In this document: piece by piece, positions 8,172-16,508 of the stretch
Position numbering within the stretch: the first letter of the stretch is position 1
How the letters are laid out: every line of letters starts with the position of its first letter
Assembly (NCBI GenBank): GCA_963779515.1
Contig: CAVZYN010000012.1
Span: forward strand, 1-64,000
DNA: 64,000 nt
Reading direction: 5' to 3'
Origin: CAVZYN01 sp963779515
GTDB lineage: Bacteria > Pseudomonadota > Alphaproteobacteria > Rhizobiales > Hyphomicrobiaceae
Position numbers and translations under genes: made by a program
The notes under the pieces: generated by a model
Told to the model about the DNA's origin: nothing
The model's database searches: none
The model's input: the letters and a program-made list of their open reading frames with translations, nothing else

Positions 8172-9458
8172 TCAACGTCCGAGAAAAAGCGTCGGCAGCC
8201 ACGTCGTCAGCGGCGGCCAGACCGTGCAGGCGACAAGAACCGCAAGCAGCGGCATCAGCCACGGCACGATCGCCCGGCTCATGGCCTCAAACGAGATTCC
8301 CGCAATCTTTGATGTGACGAAGAGCACGACACCAACGGGCGGCGTGATCGTACCGATCATGAGATTGAGCACAAATATCAACCCGAAATGGACGGGATCG
8401 ATGCCAAGCGCGATCGCGGGGGGCACCAGGATCGGAATCAAGATCAGCATCGCCGCCAGTGCTTCCATGAAACAGCCGACGACCAGCAGGATAATGTTGA
8501 CCACGACCAGATAGAGGAGCGGGTGGTTGATGTTGGCAACGAGCCACGGCCCGACCGTCTGCGGCAAGCGACTGACCGATAGACACCAGCCGAGGGCGGC
8601 GGCCGTCATCACCAGCGCCAGGACGACACCCGTCGTCTCGACCGTATCGACGATGATCTTCGGCAAGCTCTTCAGATCGAAGTCGCGATAGACGAAGAGT
8701 CCGAGGATCAGCGCATAGGTCGCGGCGACCGCCGCCGCTTCCGTCGGTGTAAACCAACCGCCGATCATGCCGCCAAACAGGATCACCGGCGTCATCAGCG
8801 CCCAGTGTGCACGCTGGTAGGCGAGCCAGAGATCGGCGAGCCCTGGAAACGGACTACGTGGCATGTTCCGGCGGCGCGCGACCTCGCGCACCATCAACAT
8901 CAGCATCCCCGCCATCAAAAAGCCGGGGATCACGCCCGCCAGAAATAGCTTGCCGATCGAGACATCGGCCGTCACACCATAGATCACCATCGGCAGCGAC
9001 GGCGGGATGATCGGCCCGATCGTCGCGGACGCCGCGGTAATCGCCGCCGCTGTCTCGGCATCGTAGCCTTCGTCCTTCATGGCTTTAATCTCGAGCGTGC
9101 CGACTCCGCCCGCATCCGCCACCGCCGATCCCGACATGCCCGCAAAGATTACGCTGGCGAGGATATTGGCGTGGCACAAGCCGCCGCGCATCCAGCCGAC
9201 GCAGGCGGTCGCGAACGTGAAGATCCGCTCGGTGATTCCGGCGCCGTTCATGATGTTGCCCATCAGAATGAAGAGGGGCGCGGCGAGCAGCGGAAACGAG
9301 TTCGCCGCCTGCGCAATCTTCTGTGGCACGATCGAGAGGCCAAGGCCGCCGAGCGACACGAACGCCATGGCCGCCAATCCCATGGCGGCGAAGAGGTGCA
9401 CGCCGAGCAGCAGGGCTGCGAGCCACACCAGCAGCACCTGCGTCATCATCCACGTCAC
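8172..9458 (-). CDS. TRAP transporter large permease (DctM family)
   Basis: 428 residues, about 12 hydrophobic helices, standard length for DctM. Motifs seen: LLAAPLFILMGNIMNGAGIT near residues 50-70, GAVADAGGVGTLE-like segment (SGSAVADAGGVGTLEIKAM), ATIGPIIPPSLPMVIYG and TPTEAAAVAATYAL, all typical of the family. It is the sodium-driven membrane channel of a tripartite importer. The start overlaps the stop of the small permease gene by four bases (ATGA at 9455-9458). Last gene of the operon starting at 13167; substrate presumably the acid processed by the DapA-like aldolase two genes upstream (inference). Confidence 0.93.
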   Translation of the reverse strand: MTWMMTQVLLVWLAALLLGVHLFAAMGLAAMAFVSLGGLGLSIVPQKIAQAANSFPLLAAPLFILMGNIMNGAGITERIFTFATACVGWMRGGLCHANILASVIFAGMSGSAVADAGGVGTLEIKAMKDEGYDAETAAAITAASATIGPIIPPSLPMVIYGVTADVSIGKLFLAGVIPGFLMAGMLMLMVREVARRRNMPRSPFPGLADLWLAYQRAHWALMTPVILFGGMIGGWFTPTEAAAVAATYALILGLFVYRDFDLKSLPKIIVDTVETTGVVLALVMTAAALGWCLSVSRLPQTVGPWLVANINHPLLYLVVVNIILLVVGCFMEALAAMLILIPILVPPAIALGIDPVHFGLIFVLNLMIGTITPPVGVVLFVTSKIAGISFEAMSRAIVPWLMPLLAVLVACTVWPPLTTWLPTLFLGR

Positions 9459-9934
9459 AACGCCTGCCCCCCGTGGTCGAGGGCGGAGCGGCTTTTGCCA
9501 CGGACGACGTCGCGGATTTCGAGGCCCGCTTGCGTGATGAGGGCGGTGCCCAGGATCGGCAGCAACGCGTAAAGCATCGCCGAGGGAAACGGCAGCGTAA
9601 CCGCGTAGACATCGCTGTTGCGCTGGATCAGGCCATACGACTGCCAGAGCAGTACGACGGCGAAGATTATGATGGCGAGTTGAATGATGATCTCGACCGT
9701 TCGGCGCGCGCTATCGGGCAACTTGTCGATAAAGATCGTGATGCGAATATGATTGCGCCGCCGGCTGGCGATGATCCAGCCGACAAATCCGAGCCAGACC
9801 AGCAAGTATTGCGCGAGTTCGTCCGACCAGACCAGCGGATTGTTGGCGGCCCGGAACGCGACGCCAAGCACCACCACGGCAAGCATCGAGAGCATGAGGA
9901 CGACGGCGGTGGCATGGAGGATTGCATCCGACAT
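9455..9934 (-). CDS. TRAP transporter small permease (DctQ family)
   Basis: 159 residues with four hydrophobic helices and the family signature VWSDELAQYLLVWLGFVGW between helices 1 and 2, and HIRITIFIDKLP after helix 2. ATG at 9934 was chosen because upstream codons in this frame run through a palindromic repeat (9947-9967) and then antisense of the binding-protein gene. Couples the binding protein to the large permease. The 86-base gap to dctP carries that repeat, which may tune the ratio of binding protein to membrane subunits. Confidence 0.88.
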   Translation of the reverse strand: MSDAILHATAVVLMLSMLAVVVLGVAFRAANNPLVWSDELAQYLLVWLGFVGWIIASRRRNHIRITIFIDKLPDSARRTVEIIIQLAIIIFAVVLLWQSYGLIQRNSDVYAVTLPFPSAMLYALLPILGTALITQAGLEIRDVVRGKSRSALDHGGQAL

Positions 9935-9946
9935 ACCGGACGTTGC

Positions 9947-9967
9947 CAGACCCTTGGGTCTGACACC
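9947..9967. repeat. palindromic repeat GTCAGACCC..GGGTCTGAC, copy 1
   Basis: CAGACCCTTGGGTCTGACACC lies between the TRAP binding-protein and small-permease genes. Its core CAGACCC-TT-GGGTCTG is self-complementary and the right half is identical to the two copies at 13187-13212 and 13241-13262. The left arm here is shortened (TTGC before CAGACCC). Confidence 0.8.
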
Positions 9968-10020
9968 TGGTTGATCTCCGTCGCTCAACATGCCCCCGTC
10001 CCTGACGCCATCCGGCTGCC

Positions 10021-11028
10021 TCACATCGCCAGCAGCTTCTCGAACAGGCCTTTCCCCCACTTCTCCTCGAACATCTTCGGCACCGCCGCGAGCACGGGCT
10101 TGCGGAAGCTCTCGAGGTCGGGCTCGATCACCGTCATGCCCGCCTTCTTGAAAGTATCGACCAGCGTTCCCTCTTGACCGGCCAGTTCTTTGTCCTGCCA
10201 GGCTGCGCCATCCTTGATGGCCGCCATCAAGAGATCGCGGTCGGCGGCCGGCAACGCGGTGAAAGCCTTCTCGTTCACCAGCACAAGGCGCGGCGTGATG
10301 ATATGGCCCGTCATCACCAGGAATTTCTGCACCTCCTGGAACTTGCCGCTCTGGATCGTCGGCAATGGATTTTCCTGCCCATCGACGGCGCCTTGCGAGA
10401 GGGCGAGATAGAGTTCGGGAAACGCGATGGGCGTCGGCCGCGCACCCCACGCTTCGGCCATCGCCTTGAATGTATCGACCGGCGGCACGCGCAGCTTGAA
10501 GCCCTTCATGTCATCCGCAGACTTGACTGCCTTGTCCTTGGTGGTGAGATGGCGCTTGCCGTAATAGGTCGGCGCCAACATGCGCATGCCGCGCTTCTCG
10601 ACAAGCACCTTGTTCATATCGTCGAGGATGCCGGAGTTCAGACCCTTCGCCATGTGCGCTGCGTCGCGCCAAAGATATGGCGCCTCGATCAGCGAGATCT
10701 GCGGCAGGAACTGGCCAATGGCGGCGCCCCCGTCTGTGGTCATCGTCAGGTTGCCGGCGGAGACCGCCTCGATCATGTCCTTGCCGGAGCCGAGCTGGCC
10801 GCCGGGAAAGCTCTGGATCTCAATGCGGCCCGAGGTCTTCTCCGTCACCGCCTTGGCGATGCGATCGACCATCTGCACCTGCGGATGCGTCGCCGCCAAA
10901 AGCTCGCCCCAGCGGATGACGGTCTTGCCTTGACCGCGCACGACCGCCGGCGCTCCGACCGCGCCCGCAACAACCGACGCAACTGCGCCTCCGAGCACGT
11001 GTCGCTTGCTGATCTTCGCCGATGCCAT
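10021..11028 (-). CDS. TRAP transporter solute-binding protein (DctP family)
   Basis: 335 residues, exported: KISKRHVLGGAVASVVAGAVG followed by an Ala-Pro-Ala region reads as a signal peptide, and the doublet is Lys-Arg rather than Arg-Arg. Family features: IRWGELLAATHPQVQMVDRIA at the mature N-terminus, GGQLGSGKDMIEAVSAG, the ligand-contacting Arg in MKGFKLRVPPVDTFKAMAEA and QGAVDGQENPLPTI. It binds a carboxylate in the periplasm via that Arg (family knowledge). ATG at 11028 is preceded by GGAGGAGGATCACCCA; a longer upstream frame overlaps the aldolase gene and lacks a signal peptide. It starts 58 bases after the aldolase stop, same strand. Confidence 0.93.
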   Translation of the reverse strand: MASAKISKRHVLGGAVASVVAGAVGAPAVVRGQGKTVIRWGELLAATHPQVQMVDRIAKAVTEKTSGRIEIQSFPGGQLGSGKDMIEAVSAGNLTMTTDGGAAIGQFLPQISLIEAPYLWRDAAHMAKGLNSGILDDMNKVLVEKRGMRMLAPTYYGKRHLTTKDKAVKSADDMKGFKLRVPPVDTFKAMAEAWGARPTPIAFPELYLALSQGAVDGQENPLPTIQSGKFQEVQKFLVMTGHIITPRLVLVNEKAFTALPAADRDLLMAAIKDGAAWQDKELAGQEGTLVDTFKKAGMTVIEPDLESFRKPVLAAVPKMFEEKWGKGLFEKLLAM

Positions 11029-11086
11029 TGGGTGATCCTCCTCCGTTGGGCGGATTGCCGCCTGTTCTCTTGCGTTCAGTCTTGCG

Positions 11087-11974
11087 TCAGACGTTTGCTT
11101 TGTCCACCGCCTCGCGGCACGCCGCGGCCATCCGCTTCGCATCCGCGGCCGACATGTCATCGAGTGGCGGCCGCATGTGCAGCCACCCTGGGTCGTTGGT
11201 CTTTTCTGCGATCAGGGCCTTTATGCCAGGGAGCACCGGAAATTTGACGATTGTCTCGACCAGCGCATTGATACGCGGCTCATCGCGACCCTCGTGCACC
11301 ATGGGGCGCAGGAGTGCCGCCTCGACGTTGGCGACGCCGCAGATGGAGCCCTGCCCGCCCTCGCGGACGGCGCGGCCAAGATTGCGCTCGTCGCCGACGA
11401 GCACCGCGATGTCGCGGTGCTTTGCGAGGAATGCTTCGGTGGTCGGCCAGTGCGCGGAGCTATCCTTGATGCCGACGATGGCTTTCGGGAACTCGCGCCG
11501 CAAAGCGTCGACGACGGGAATCGTGATGTCGACCGCCGTCTGCCCGGGCAAGTGATAGAGAATGATGTCGCGAAGCTTACTGCCGAGCGCCTGGAACAAC
11601 TGCCGGTGCCAGCCGATGTTGCCCGCGTCGCTGATGTTCTTGAAATAGAACGGCGGCGCCAGCAAAATATGCCGGCAGCCGTGTGCGTAGGCGAGATCGG
11701 TTTGCGCGGCTGCCTCCTCGACCGTTGCCGCCATCACGCCCGATCCCACTTGCCGGCGCAGATCAAAACCTGCCTGCTTCAAAGCCTCATAGACAGCAAT
11801 GCGTTCCTTCGGGCCGATTGAAAAACCCTCACCCGTCGTGCCAAACAGCGTGATGGTATCGCAACCCTCTTTCATGCAACGCTGCGCATGCGCGACCAGC
11901 CGCGGGAGATCAATTGCGCCGTCCGCCATGAACGGCGTCGACAAGGCGGCACTTAGGCCGAACTTTGTGGTCAT
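11087..11974 (-). CDS. dihydrodipicolinate synthase-family aldolase/dehydratase
   Basis: 295-residue TIM barrel of the DapA/NanA/KdgD class I aldolase family. Seen: TLFGTTGEGFSIGPKER (GTTGE loop, residues 45-49), the conserved Tyr Y140 in ILYHLPGQ and the Schiff-base lysine K170 in VGIKDSSAHW. Biosynthetic DapA normally has a Thr-Thr pair in that loop as here, but clustering with a TRAP importer and an arylsulfotransferase-like gene points to catabolism of a 2-oxo acid such as a deoxy-sugar acid rather than lysine synthesis (inference). Sits between the ASST-like gene and dctP in a five-gene minus-strand operon. Confidence 0.9.
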   Translation of the reverse strand: MTTKFGLSAALSTPFMADGAIDLPRLVAHAQRCMKEGCDTITLFGTTGEGFSIGPKERIAVYEALKQAGFDLRRQVGSGVMAATVEEAAAQTDLAYAHGCRHILLAPPFYFKNISDAGNIGWHRQLFQALGSKLRDIILYHLPGQTAVDITIPVVDALRREFPKAIVGIKDSSAHWPTTEAFLAKHRDIAVLVGDERNLGRAVREGGQGSICGVANVEAALLRPMVHEGRDEPRINALVETIVKFPVLPGIKALIAEKTNDPGWLHMRPPLDDMSAADAKRMAAACREAVDKANV

Positions 11975-12069
11975 GTCCCTTAGTCTCCCGCTTCATTCGC
12001 TCGAGCATAAGATAGTCAGCAGACAATAGACAGCGGACCGCCCGCGGCGCATAGCTGCGCTGCCGGACC

Positions 12070-13167
12070 TCACGCCAGCGCCGGGATCTGGTCACGTTGA
12101 TAGAACCGTGCCTTGTAGACGGTGTTGTTGGTTTCCCCCATCGGGCCGACCTCGAAATGCGGGTTGATGTACTCCCATACGACTTCCTTTTCGCGCGTGA
12201 CCTCGAACATGCGTCCGCGCGCCCCTTCGGTAATCAGCAGGTTGTTGTTCGGGAGCTCGTCGACGCCCGAGATATGCGGGCTATAGAAATAGAAGTGCGG
12301 CGTGTCCTTGTAGTCCCAGACGATCTGTTTCGTTGCCCGATCGATCTCGAGGATTCGGGATGAGGGTACGATGCCGAATTTGGACCGGTAGGTGCCGTTA
12401 TCAAAGATCAGCAGATTGCCGTTCTTTCTGAGTTTTGGGTCGTGCTGGCCGACGAAGAGATCGCTGTCGAGACCGCCGATGCGCTCGACGATTTTTCCAG
12501 TTGCCTTATCGACGATGAACACGCTGGAGAGATGCCGCGCCGACAGCATGATGCGCCCGCCCTGCAGTGGCACGACCGTGTTCATGTGCGTCCACTCGAA
12601 GCGAGGCACGTTGAACATGGTCGGTTCGGACTCTGGATCGAGATGGTCGAGCGCGCGCCATTCCCAAATGACTTTGCCATTTGCATCCACCTCGACGACT
12701 TTGTCTGCGTACATCGGCGCATCGCCGACGGCGTGGCCGCCCTTGATCTTCTTGGAGATCTCCGCAGGGATGCGCTCGGTTGAGAGATAGATCACCCCAC
12801 CTTCGGGCGTGCGGCGGGCATCATGATGTTGAAATGGATCGCGGTGCTCCCAAACGATTTTGCCATCCCAGGTGATTTCGCGCATGGCGCCGCCCTTGAA
12901 GTAGCGGAACGTCGGCCACAGCTGCCAGTTCTCGTCGCGCACCTTCGCCATGTAGAAAAGATTGCCGTTCGGCAGCAGATACGCCCACTGCCCCGCGTCG
13001 ACATCATGCGTCCAACGATGAACAACCTCGCCGCGGCGATCGAGCAGCAGCGTCAGCGGCACGTTCAGCGGGCTATAGAGTATGAATCCGTCCAGCGCCT
13101 TTGCGGGATTGTGAGCCGTCAGCCCGGTCCGCATGATCCGTCTGAGCGTCAGTTGATCGATGGTCAT
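12070..13167 (-). CDS. arylsulfotransferase (ASST)-like beta-propeller protein
   Basis: 365 residues with the repeated Trp/Asp pattern of an ASST-type propeller: VVHRWTHDVDAGQWAYLLPNGN, GKIVWEHRDPFQHHDARRTPEGG, GKVIWEWRALDHLDP, FEWTHMNTVV, FVGQHDPKLRKNGNLLIFDNG, YSPHISGVDELPNNNLL and EVVWEYINPHFE. Conserved His in QHHD, THMN, GQHD and SPHIS match positions where ASSTs keep the transfer and substrate His, but this should be tested. No signal peptide is evident, unlike periplasmic AssT. ATG at 13167; codons upstream run through palindromic repeats. First gene of the operon with the aldolase and TRAP importer, so possibly acts on an imported ester or sulfate ester (inference). Confidence 0.8.
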   Translation of the reverse strand: MTIDQLTLRRIMRTGLTAHNPAKALDGFILYSPLNVPLTLLLDRRGEVVHRWTHDVDAGQWAYLLPNGNLFYMAKVRDENWQLWPTFRYFKGGAMREITWDGKIVWEHRDPFQHHDARRTPEGGVIYLSTERIPAEISKKIKGGHAVGDAPMYADKVVEVDANGKVIWEWRALDHLDPESEPTMFNVPRFEWTHMNTVVPLQGGRIMLSARHLSSVFIVDKATGKIVERIGGLDSDLFVGQHDPKLRKNGNLLIFDNGTYRSKFGIVPSSRILEIDRATKQIVWDYKDTPHFYFYSPHISGVDELPNNNLLITEGARGRMFEVTREKEVVWEYINPHFEVGPMGETNNTVYKARFYQRDQIPALA

Positions 13168-13186
13168 GAGGACTCTTTCGGTGGAC

Positions 13187-13212
13187 GGTGTCAGACCCTT
13201 GGGTCTGACACC
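13187..13212. repeat. palindromic repeat GTCAGACCC..GGGTCTGAC, copy 2
   Basis: A 26-base element with 12-base perfectly complementary arms (GGTGTCAGACCC / GGGTCTGACACC) around a central TT, 20 bases upstream of the ASST-like start codon. A partial third copy is 28 bases away. Confidence 0.85.
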
Positions 13213-13240
13213 TTGGGGGAACAGCACGGACGACAAGTTA

Positions 13241-13262
13241 TCAGACCCAAGGGTCTGACACC
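13241..13262. repeat. palindromic repeat GTCAGACCC..GGGTCTGAC, copy 3
   Basis: TCAGACCC-AA-GGGTCTGACACC, same family as 13187-13212 with the centre inverted (AA instead of TT) and a shortened left arm. It lies just after the stop of the metallopeptidase gene upstream, so the pair sits between two same-strand genes. Confidence 0.85.
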
Positions 13263-13268
13263 GCCCGA

Positions 13269-14075
13269 TCAGACTTTCACTACGTAGTCGAGGCCGATCT
13301 TGAAGGCGTCGCCGGCGGTGCGCTTGTCGATGAAGGCGGCCTTGAACCCCTCTTCGGCCGACCTGACTCGCTCATCGGGTGTGCCGTGGTGATCGGGGCT
13401 GCGAACATTGAAATCGCCGATCTGGAAGATCTTCTCGCCGGCCTTCCAGAACGAGGCGGACGGGTTGCGTGCCTTAAGGATGCCCATGTAGTAGCCGCAG
13501 AGAAAATCAGCGTGCAATTCACTGCGCTTCACCGTGCTCTGGCCAGTATTGACCTTGTCGTAGAGACCTGACTTGAAGAGCCAGACGTGGCCGAATTCGT
13601 GCGCGGCGGTCGCCAGGATCGCCACGCCGGAGGGATCGAACTCAAGCCATTTCTTGAAATAGGTCTGGCCAAAACCAACCGTGCCGTCGGTGTTTGGTAC
13701 CAACGGCTTGCTCATGGCCCAGGCGTTGGGCTCGTCGCCGTCGTCGTAGAAGCCGAAGCCCGGAAAGATCTGGAACGTTTCCGCGAGCTTGTAGAGCGCG
13801 GCATCGAGCGCCAAGTCCATGTCGCGGTTGCCGGTCGTGCGCACGAGCTTGGTTTCGTCCGCGCTCGATGAGTGGCTTGCACGCGCAGTGTTTCCGGCCT
13901 TGAAGCCGCGCTCGGTCAACAGATGCGAAAGACCATCCGGCAGGCGGCAGCCCTTGACTTCGGAGCGCTTGAGTTTCGTGATCTGTGGCGTGCCTTGTGC
14001 CGCGATGCTGGACGCACCGCCGCAGCAGGCGCAACCCGCCAATAGTCCGATCACCACTCTACGGTCGAGAATCAT
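13269..14075 (-). CDS. secreted zinc metallopeptidase-like protein (HExxH)
   Basis: 268 residues. N-terminal RRVVIGLLAGCACCGGASSIAAQ looks like a Sec or Tat signal, possibly with a lipobox-like Cys. Near the middle is HEFGH (residues 159-163) and, 23 residues later, ELHAD (186-190): HExxH plus a downstream Glu/His ligand is the pattern of gluzincin-type metallopeptidases. The fold upstream (LVRTTGNRDMDLALDAALYKL) resembles neutral zinc metallopeptidases that handle envelope proteins. Substrate unknown. It is followed upstream, on the same strand and 15 bases away, by a gene with a discoidin-like carbohydrate-binding domain, suggesting a shared cell-surface role. Confidence 0.7.
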   Translation of the reverse strand: MILDRRVVIGLLAGCACCGGASSIAAQGTPQITKLKRSEVKGCRLPDGLSHLLTERGFKAGNTARASHSSSADETKLVRTTGNRDMDLALDAALYKLAETFQIFPGFGFYDDGDEPNAWAMSKPLVPNTDGTVGFGQTYFKKWLEFDPSGVAILATAAHEFGHVWLFKSGLYDKVNTGQSTVKRSELHADFLCGYYMGILKARNPSASFWKAGEKIFQIGDFNVRSPDHHGTPDERVRSAEEGFKAAFIDKRTAGDAFKIGLDYVVKV

Positions 14076-14090
14076 CAGTCGCCTCGCTCA

Positions 14091-14789
14091 TTACTGCGCG
14101 GTCTGCACGCGGAACTCGGAGATCGCGGTATCCTGGAACTTCTCGCCCTTAAAGACCGAGACGATCTTCACCTGCACCCAGCGCGCCTCGATAGCTTCCG
14201 GCATGACAATATCCTGCGCGCCATCGCGATCTTGCAGCGAAATCTGCTGCCTCTTGCCGGACGAGAAAACCACCTCGGCCTCGCGCACGCGATTGTTCTT
14301 TTTGAACACGTCAACGTTCTTATGATAGCCGTTGAGGAGGCGGATCGCGGTGACGCGCTTCACCGCGCCAAAATCCGCGACGATCCACTCGCCAATGCCG
14401 TCGCCGCCCTTGCCCTCGACCCACGCCGTCGTCAGATTGTCGTCGACGAGATTGCGCGGCACGTAGACATTGCCCGCCTGAGGACTCAACACCGAACTGC
14501 CGCAATAGGTGACGCCACCGACGGCATCGCAAACTTCCGTCGCGGCTCGCGGACGTTCTGCATGCGTGACCGCAGCCGGCGCTGGCTGGGCGCGCGGCGC
14601 TGCTGGCTCTGGTTTCAGAACCTGCGGTGGCAGAGACGGTAGCGGCGTTGGTTGCGCGCCGCCCGGGCATTCGAGGAAGTAGCAGCGCTGCTGGGCCGCT
14701 GCCGGCGCGACGCTGGCAAAAACGAGCAGGCACGCCCAACCCAAAAAGCCACGAATACCCCGCACTGCCCCGCTGCCATCCATGGTCAT
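14091..14789 (-). CDS. secreted protein with discoidin-like (NADase-type glycan-binding) domain
   Basis: About 232 residues: signal peptide (GFLGWACLLVFASVAPAAAQ), a Pro/Ala-rich linker (residues about 45-80), two short Cys segments, then a C-terminal jelly-roll-like domain with NVYVPRNLVDDNLTTAWVEG, IGEWIVADFGAVKRVTAIRLL and EVVFSSGKRQQISL. That pattern is the discoidin-type domain called NADase-type glycan-binding, used by surface proteins to bind carbohydrate. No enzymatic domain is attached. Start ATG at 14789 chosen to put the signal peptide near the N-terminus; 14783 is equally possible. Same strand and 15 bases upstream of the HExxH peptidase gene, so probably co-transcribed. Confidence 0.75.
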   Translation of the reverse strand: MTMDGSGAVRGIRGFLGWACLLVFASVAPAAAQQRCYFLECPGGAQPTPLPSLPPQVLKPEPAAPRAQPAPAAVTHAERPRAATEVCDAVGGVTYCGSSVLSPQAGNVYVPRNLVDDNLTTAWVEGKGGDGIGEWIVADFGAVKRVTAIRLLNGYHKNVDVFKKNNRVREAEVVFSSGKRQQISLQDRDGAQDIVMPEAIEARWVQVKIVSVFKGEKFQDTAISEFRVQTAQ

Positions 14790-14896
14790 GCCCAATTTCC
14801 AAAGCAATAAAAGGATGCCAGGACTATAGGTCTGGGTGGGATGATGACAAGGCACCGGGCGGCAACACGTCCGGGTCTCAATTGGGGGTTGCGCGT

Positions 14897-15698
14897 ATGC
14901 CGCGTCTCATTCGCCGGTGGATTCAGCGCCGCGCAGTTCCGTGGGTACTCACCGCCGTGAGCATGCTGACGCCCAACGGCGCGCCAGCGCAGCCGCTCCC
15001 CGCCCCCCTCGTCTTCCTTGCTGAAATCGACGCGTCGATCGCGCAAGATATCCGCTATGCCACGGTCCACAATTTTACCGGGGCCAAGGTGCCAGGCTAT
15101 GACGGGGCCGAATGCGTGCTGCGGCGCGAGGCGGCCGAAGCGCTGGCCCGCGTACAGGCTGATCTGCGCAAGCGGCGCCTCTCGCTCAAGGTCTACGACT
15201 GCTACCGGCCAGAGCGGGCGGTGCGCGCCTTTGTCGACTGGGTCGAACGGGGGGCTACGGCACGCGATACGGCCGCCTACTTCCCATCAACGTCGCGGCG
15301 CGAGCTAATCCGGCAAGGCTATATCTCGGCACGTTCCGGCCATGCGCGCGGCATGGCCGTCGATCTCACGCTTGTGCCGTTGCCGATCCCGGAAAGCCCA
15401 GTCTCCAGAGGCAGGCCGCGCCTACGGCTCATGCACGGCGCCCGCGGCACAGCGGATGCCGGACAACAGTCTGGATATGGGAACCGGGTTCGATTGCTTC
15501 GATGCCGCGAGCACCACTTTTCACGACGGCATCACCAAAGACCAGGCAACGGCGCGCCGGACGCTCCTCGAAGCCATGCACCGGCACGGATTTCGCAACT
15601 ATCCGCGCGAATGGTGGCACTTCACATTTGTACAGAGGGCGGGCGACAACAGCGCGAGCGGCGGATCGTTCGACACGCCGGTCCCTGCGCGCCGCTAA
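14897..15698 (+). pseudogene. VanX-type D-Ala-D-Ala dipeptidase (M15), one frame break
   Basis: Periplasmic zinc peptidase family cutting D-Ala-D-Ala or related envelope peptides. Seen: signal peptide-like N-terminus from ATG 14897, IAQDIRYATVHNFTGAKVPGYDGAECVLR, VYDCYRPERAVRAF, and zinc motif SGHARGMAVDLTL (Ser-x-His-x6-Asp). Then the frame is lost: between about 15385 and 15420 homology-like sequence moves to another frame, continuing as DMGTGFDCFDAAS and NYPREWWHFTF (catalytic Glu and zinc His) to a stop at 15698. In the original frame the protein would run on into unrelated sequence to 16288. One inserted or deleted base explains it. All catalytic residues are intact apart from the shift. 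Confidence 0.8.
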
Positions 15699-16294
15699 TT
15701 TTTTGGATTTGGCGCTGCTCTGGCACTGGTGATCACCTTGATCACCTCGGCGTAGGTCGGCTTTGTCAAAACGGCGTCCTCCGGCAGAACCGTGCGGCCC
15801 TCGAGCTGCTCGGTGATCTTCCATCGGCCGTCTTGCCGGTGCACGACGAGTTCCTGCAGACGACCGTTCTCGAATTCGCGGGTCCAACCTTTGCCTTCGC
15901 TAAACCGGAAAACCGGTGCCGTATGGCGGATGAGATAAATTTCGTTGGGCTTGACGTCGATGGCCGTGCACTCGAGACCGCGCGCCGCGACATGCCCATT
16001 GAGCGCAGGGGCTGGAAGGTTTTTGGCGGCCTCTGGTGTATTTGCCGGAGTGGCCGGCGGCACCGATTTCGGCAACGCAAATGGCGTCCGCGCTTCAGGT
16101 TTCATAGCGTACGCCGAATACCACTGCCCCTCTCGCTCGAACCAGCGATCCCAGAAGTATTCGTGGGCGGCGGCGATCGCGGCGGTCCGCTCGGAATCAT
16201 GGACGCCAAAGCAGATTGGTGGGGCAGCCTTGAGTTGCGTGGCGGCGACACTCACCCCGATGGCAGCAAGCAGAACCACGTTTCCTGACTTCAT
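15695..16294 (-). CDS. hypothetical secreted protein
   Basis: 199 residues: signal peptide MKSGNVVLLAAIGVSVAATQLKA, then a helical segment with several Trp/Tyr (EYFWDRWFEREGQWYSAY), a Pro/Ala-rich linker, and a C-terminal beta-rich part (EIYLIRHTAPVFRFSEG, LQELVVHRQDGRWKITEQLEG) that resembles an NTF2-like or lipocalin-like sheet but is not assignable. Convergent with the dipeptidase gene, overlapping its end by four bases. A longer frame to 16492 is rejected because the signal peptide starts at 16294. No family recognised. Confidence 0.65.
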   Translation of the reverse strand: MKSGNVVLLAAIGVSVAATQLKAAPPICFGVHDSERTAAIAAAHEYFWDRWFEREGQWYSAYAMKPEARTPFALPKSVPPATPANTPEAAKNLPAPALNGHVAARGLECTAIDVKPNEIYLIRHTAPVFRFSEGKGWTREFENGRLQELVVHRQDGRWKITEQLEGRTVLPEDAVLTKPTYAEVIKVITSARAAPNPKN

Positions 16295-16508
16295 GTTTGC
16301 TCTCCGGCGCCGCGCCCCCGCTTGCGGCATTTGGTTTGATTTTTGTACAGGCCGCACAATAAGCGCGGCGCGTTCGCGCCAAGATCCAGGCCTCTTGACG
16401 AGGTTAACACACCAATTCAGATGACGGCTCTGAATTGCAGTGCAGTCCAGAGGTTTGCGCGCGCAAGCCGCGTGCCTTAAGACGGGACCCATTCAACAGG
16501 AGTACCGC

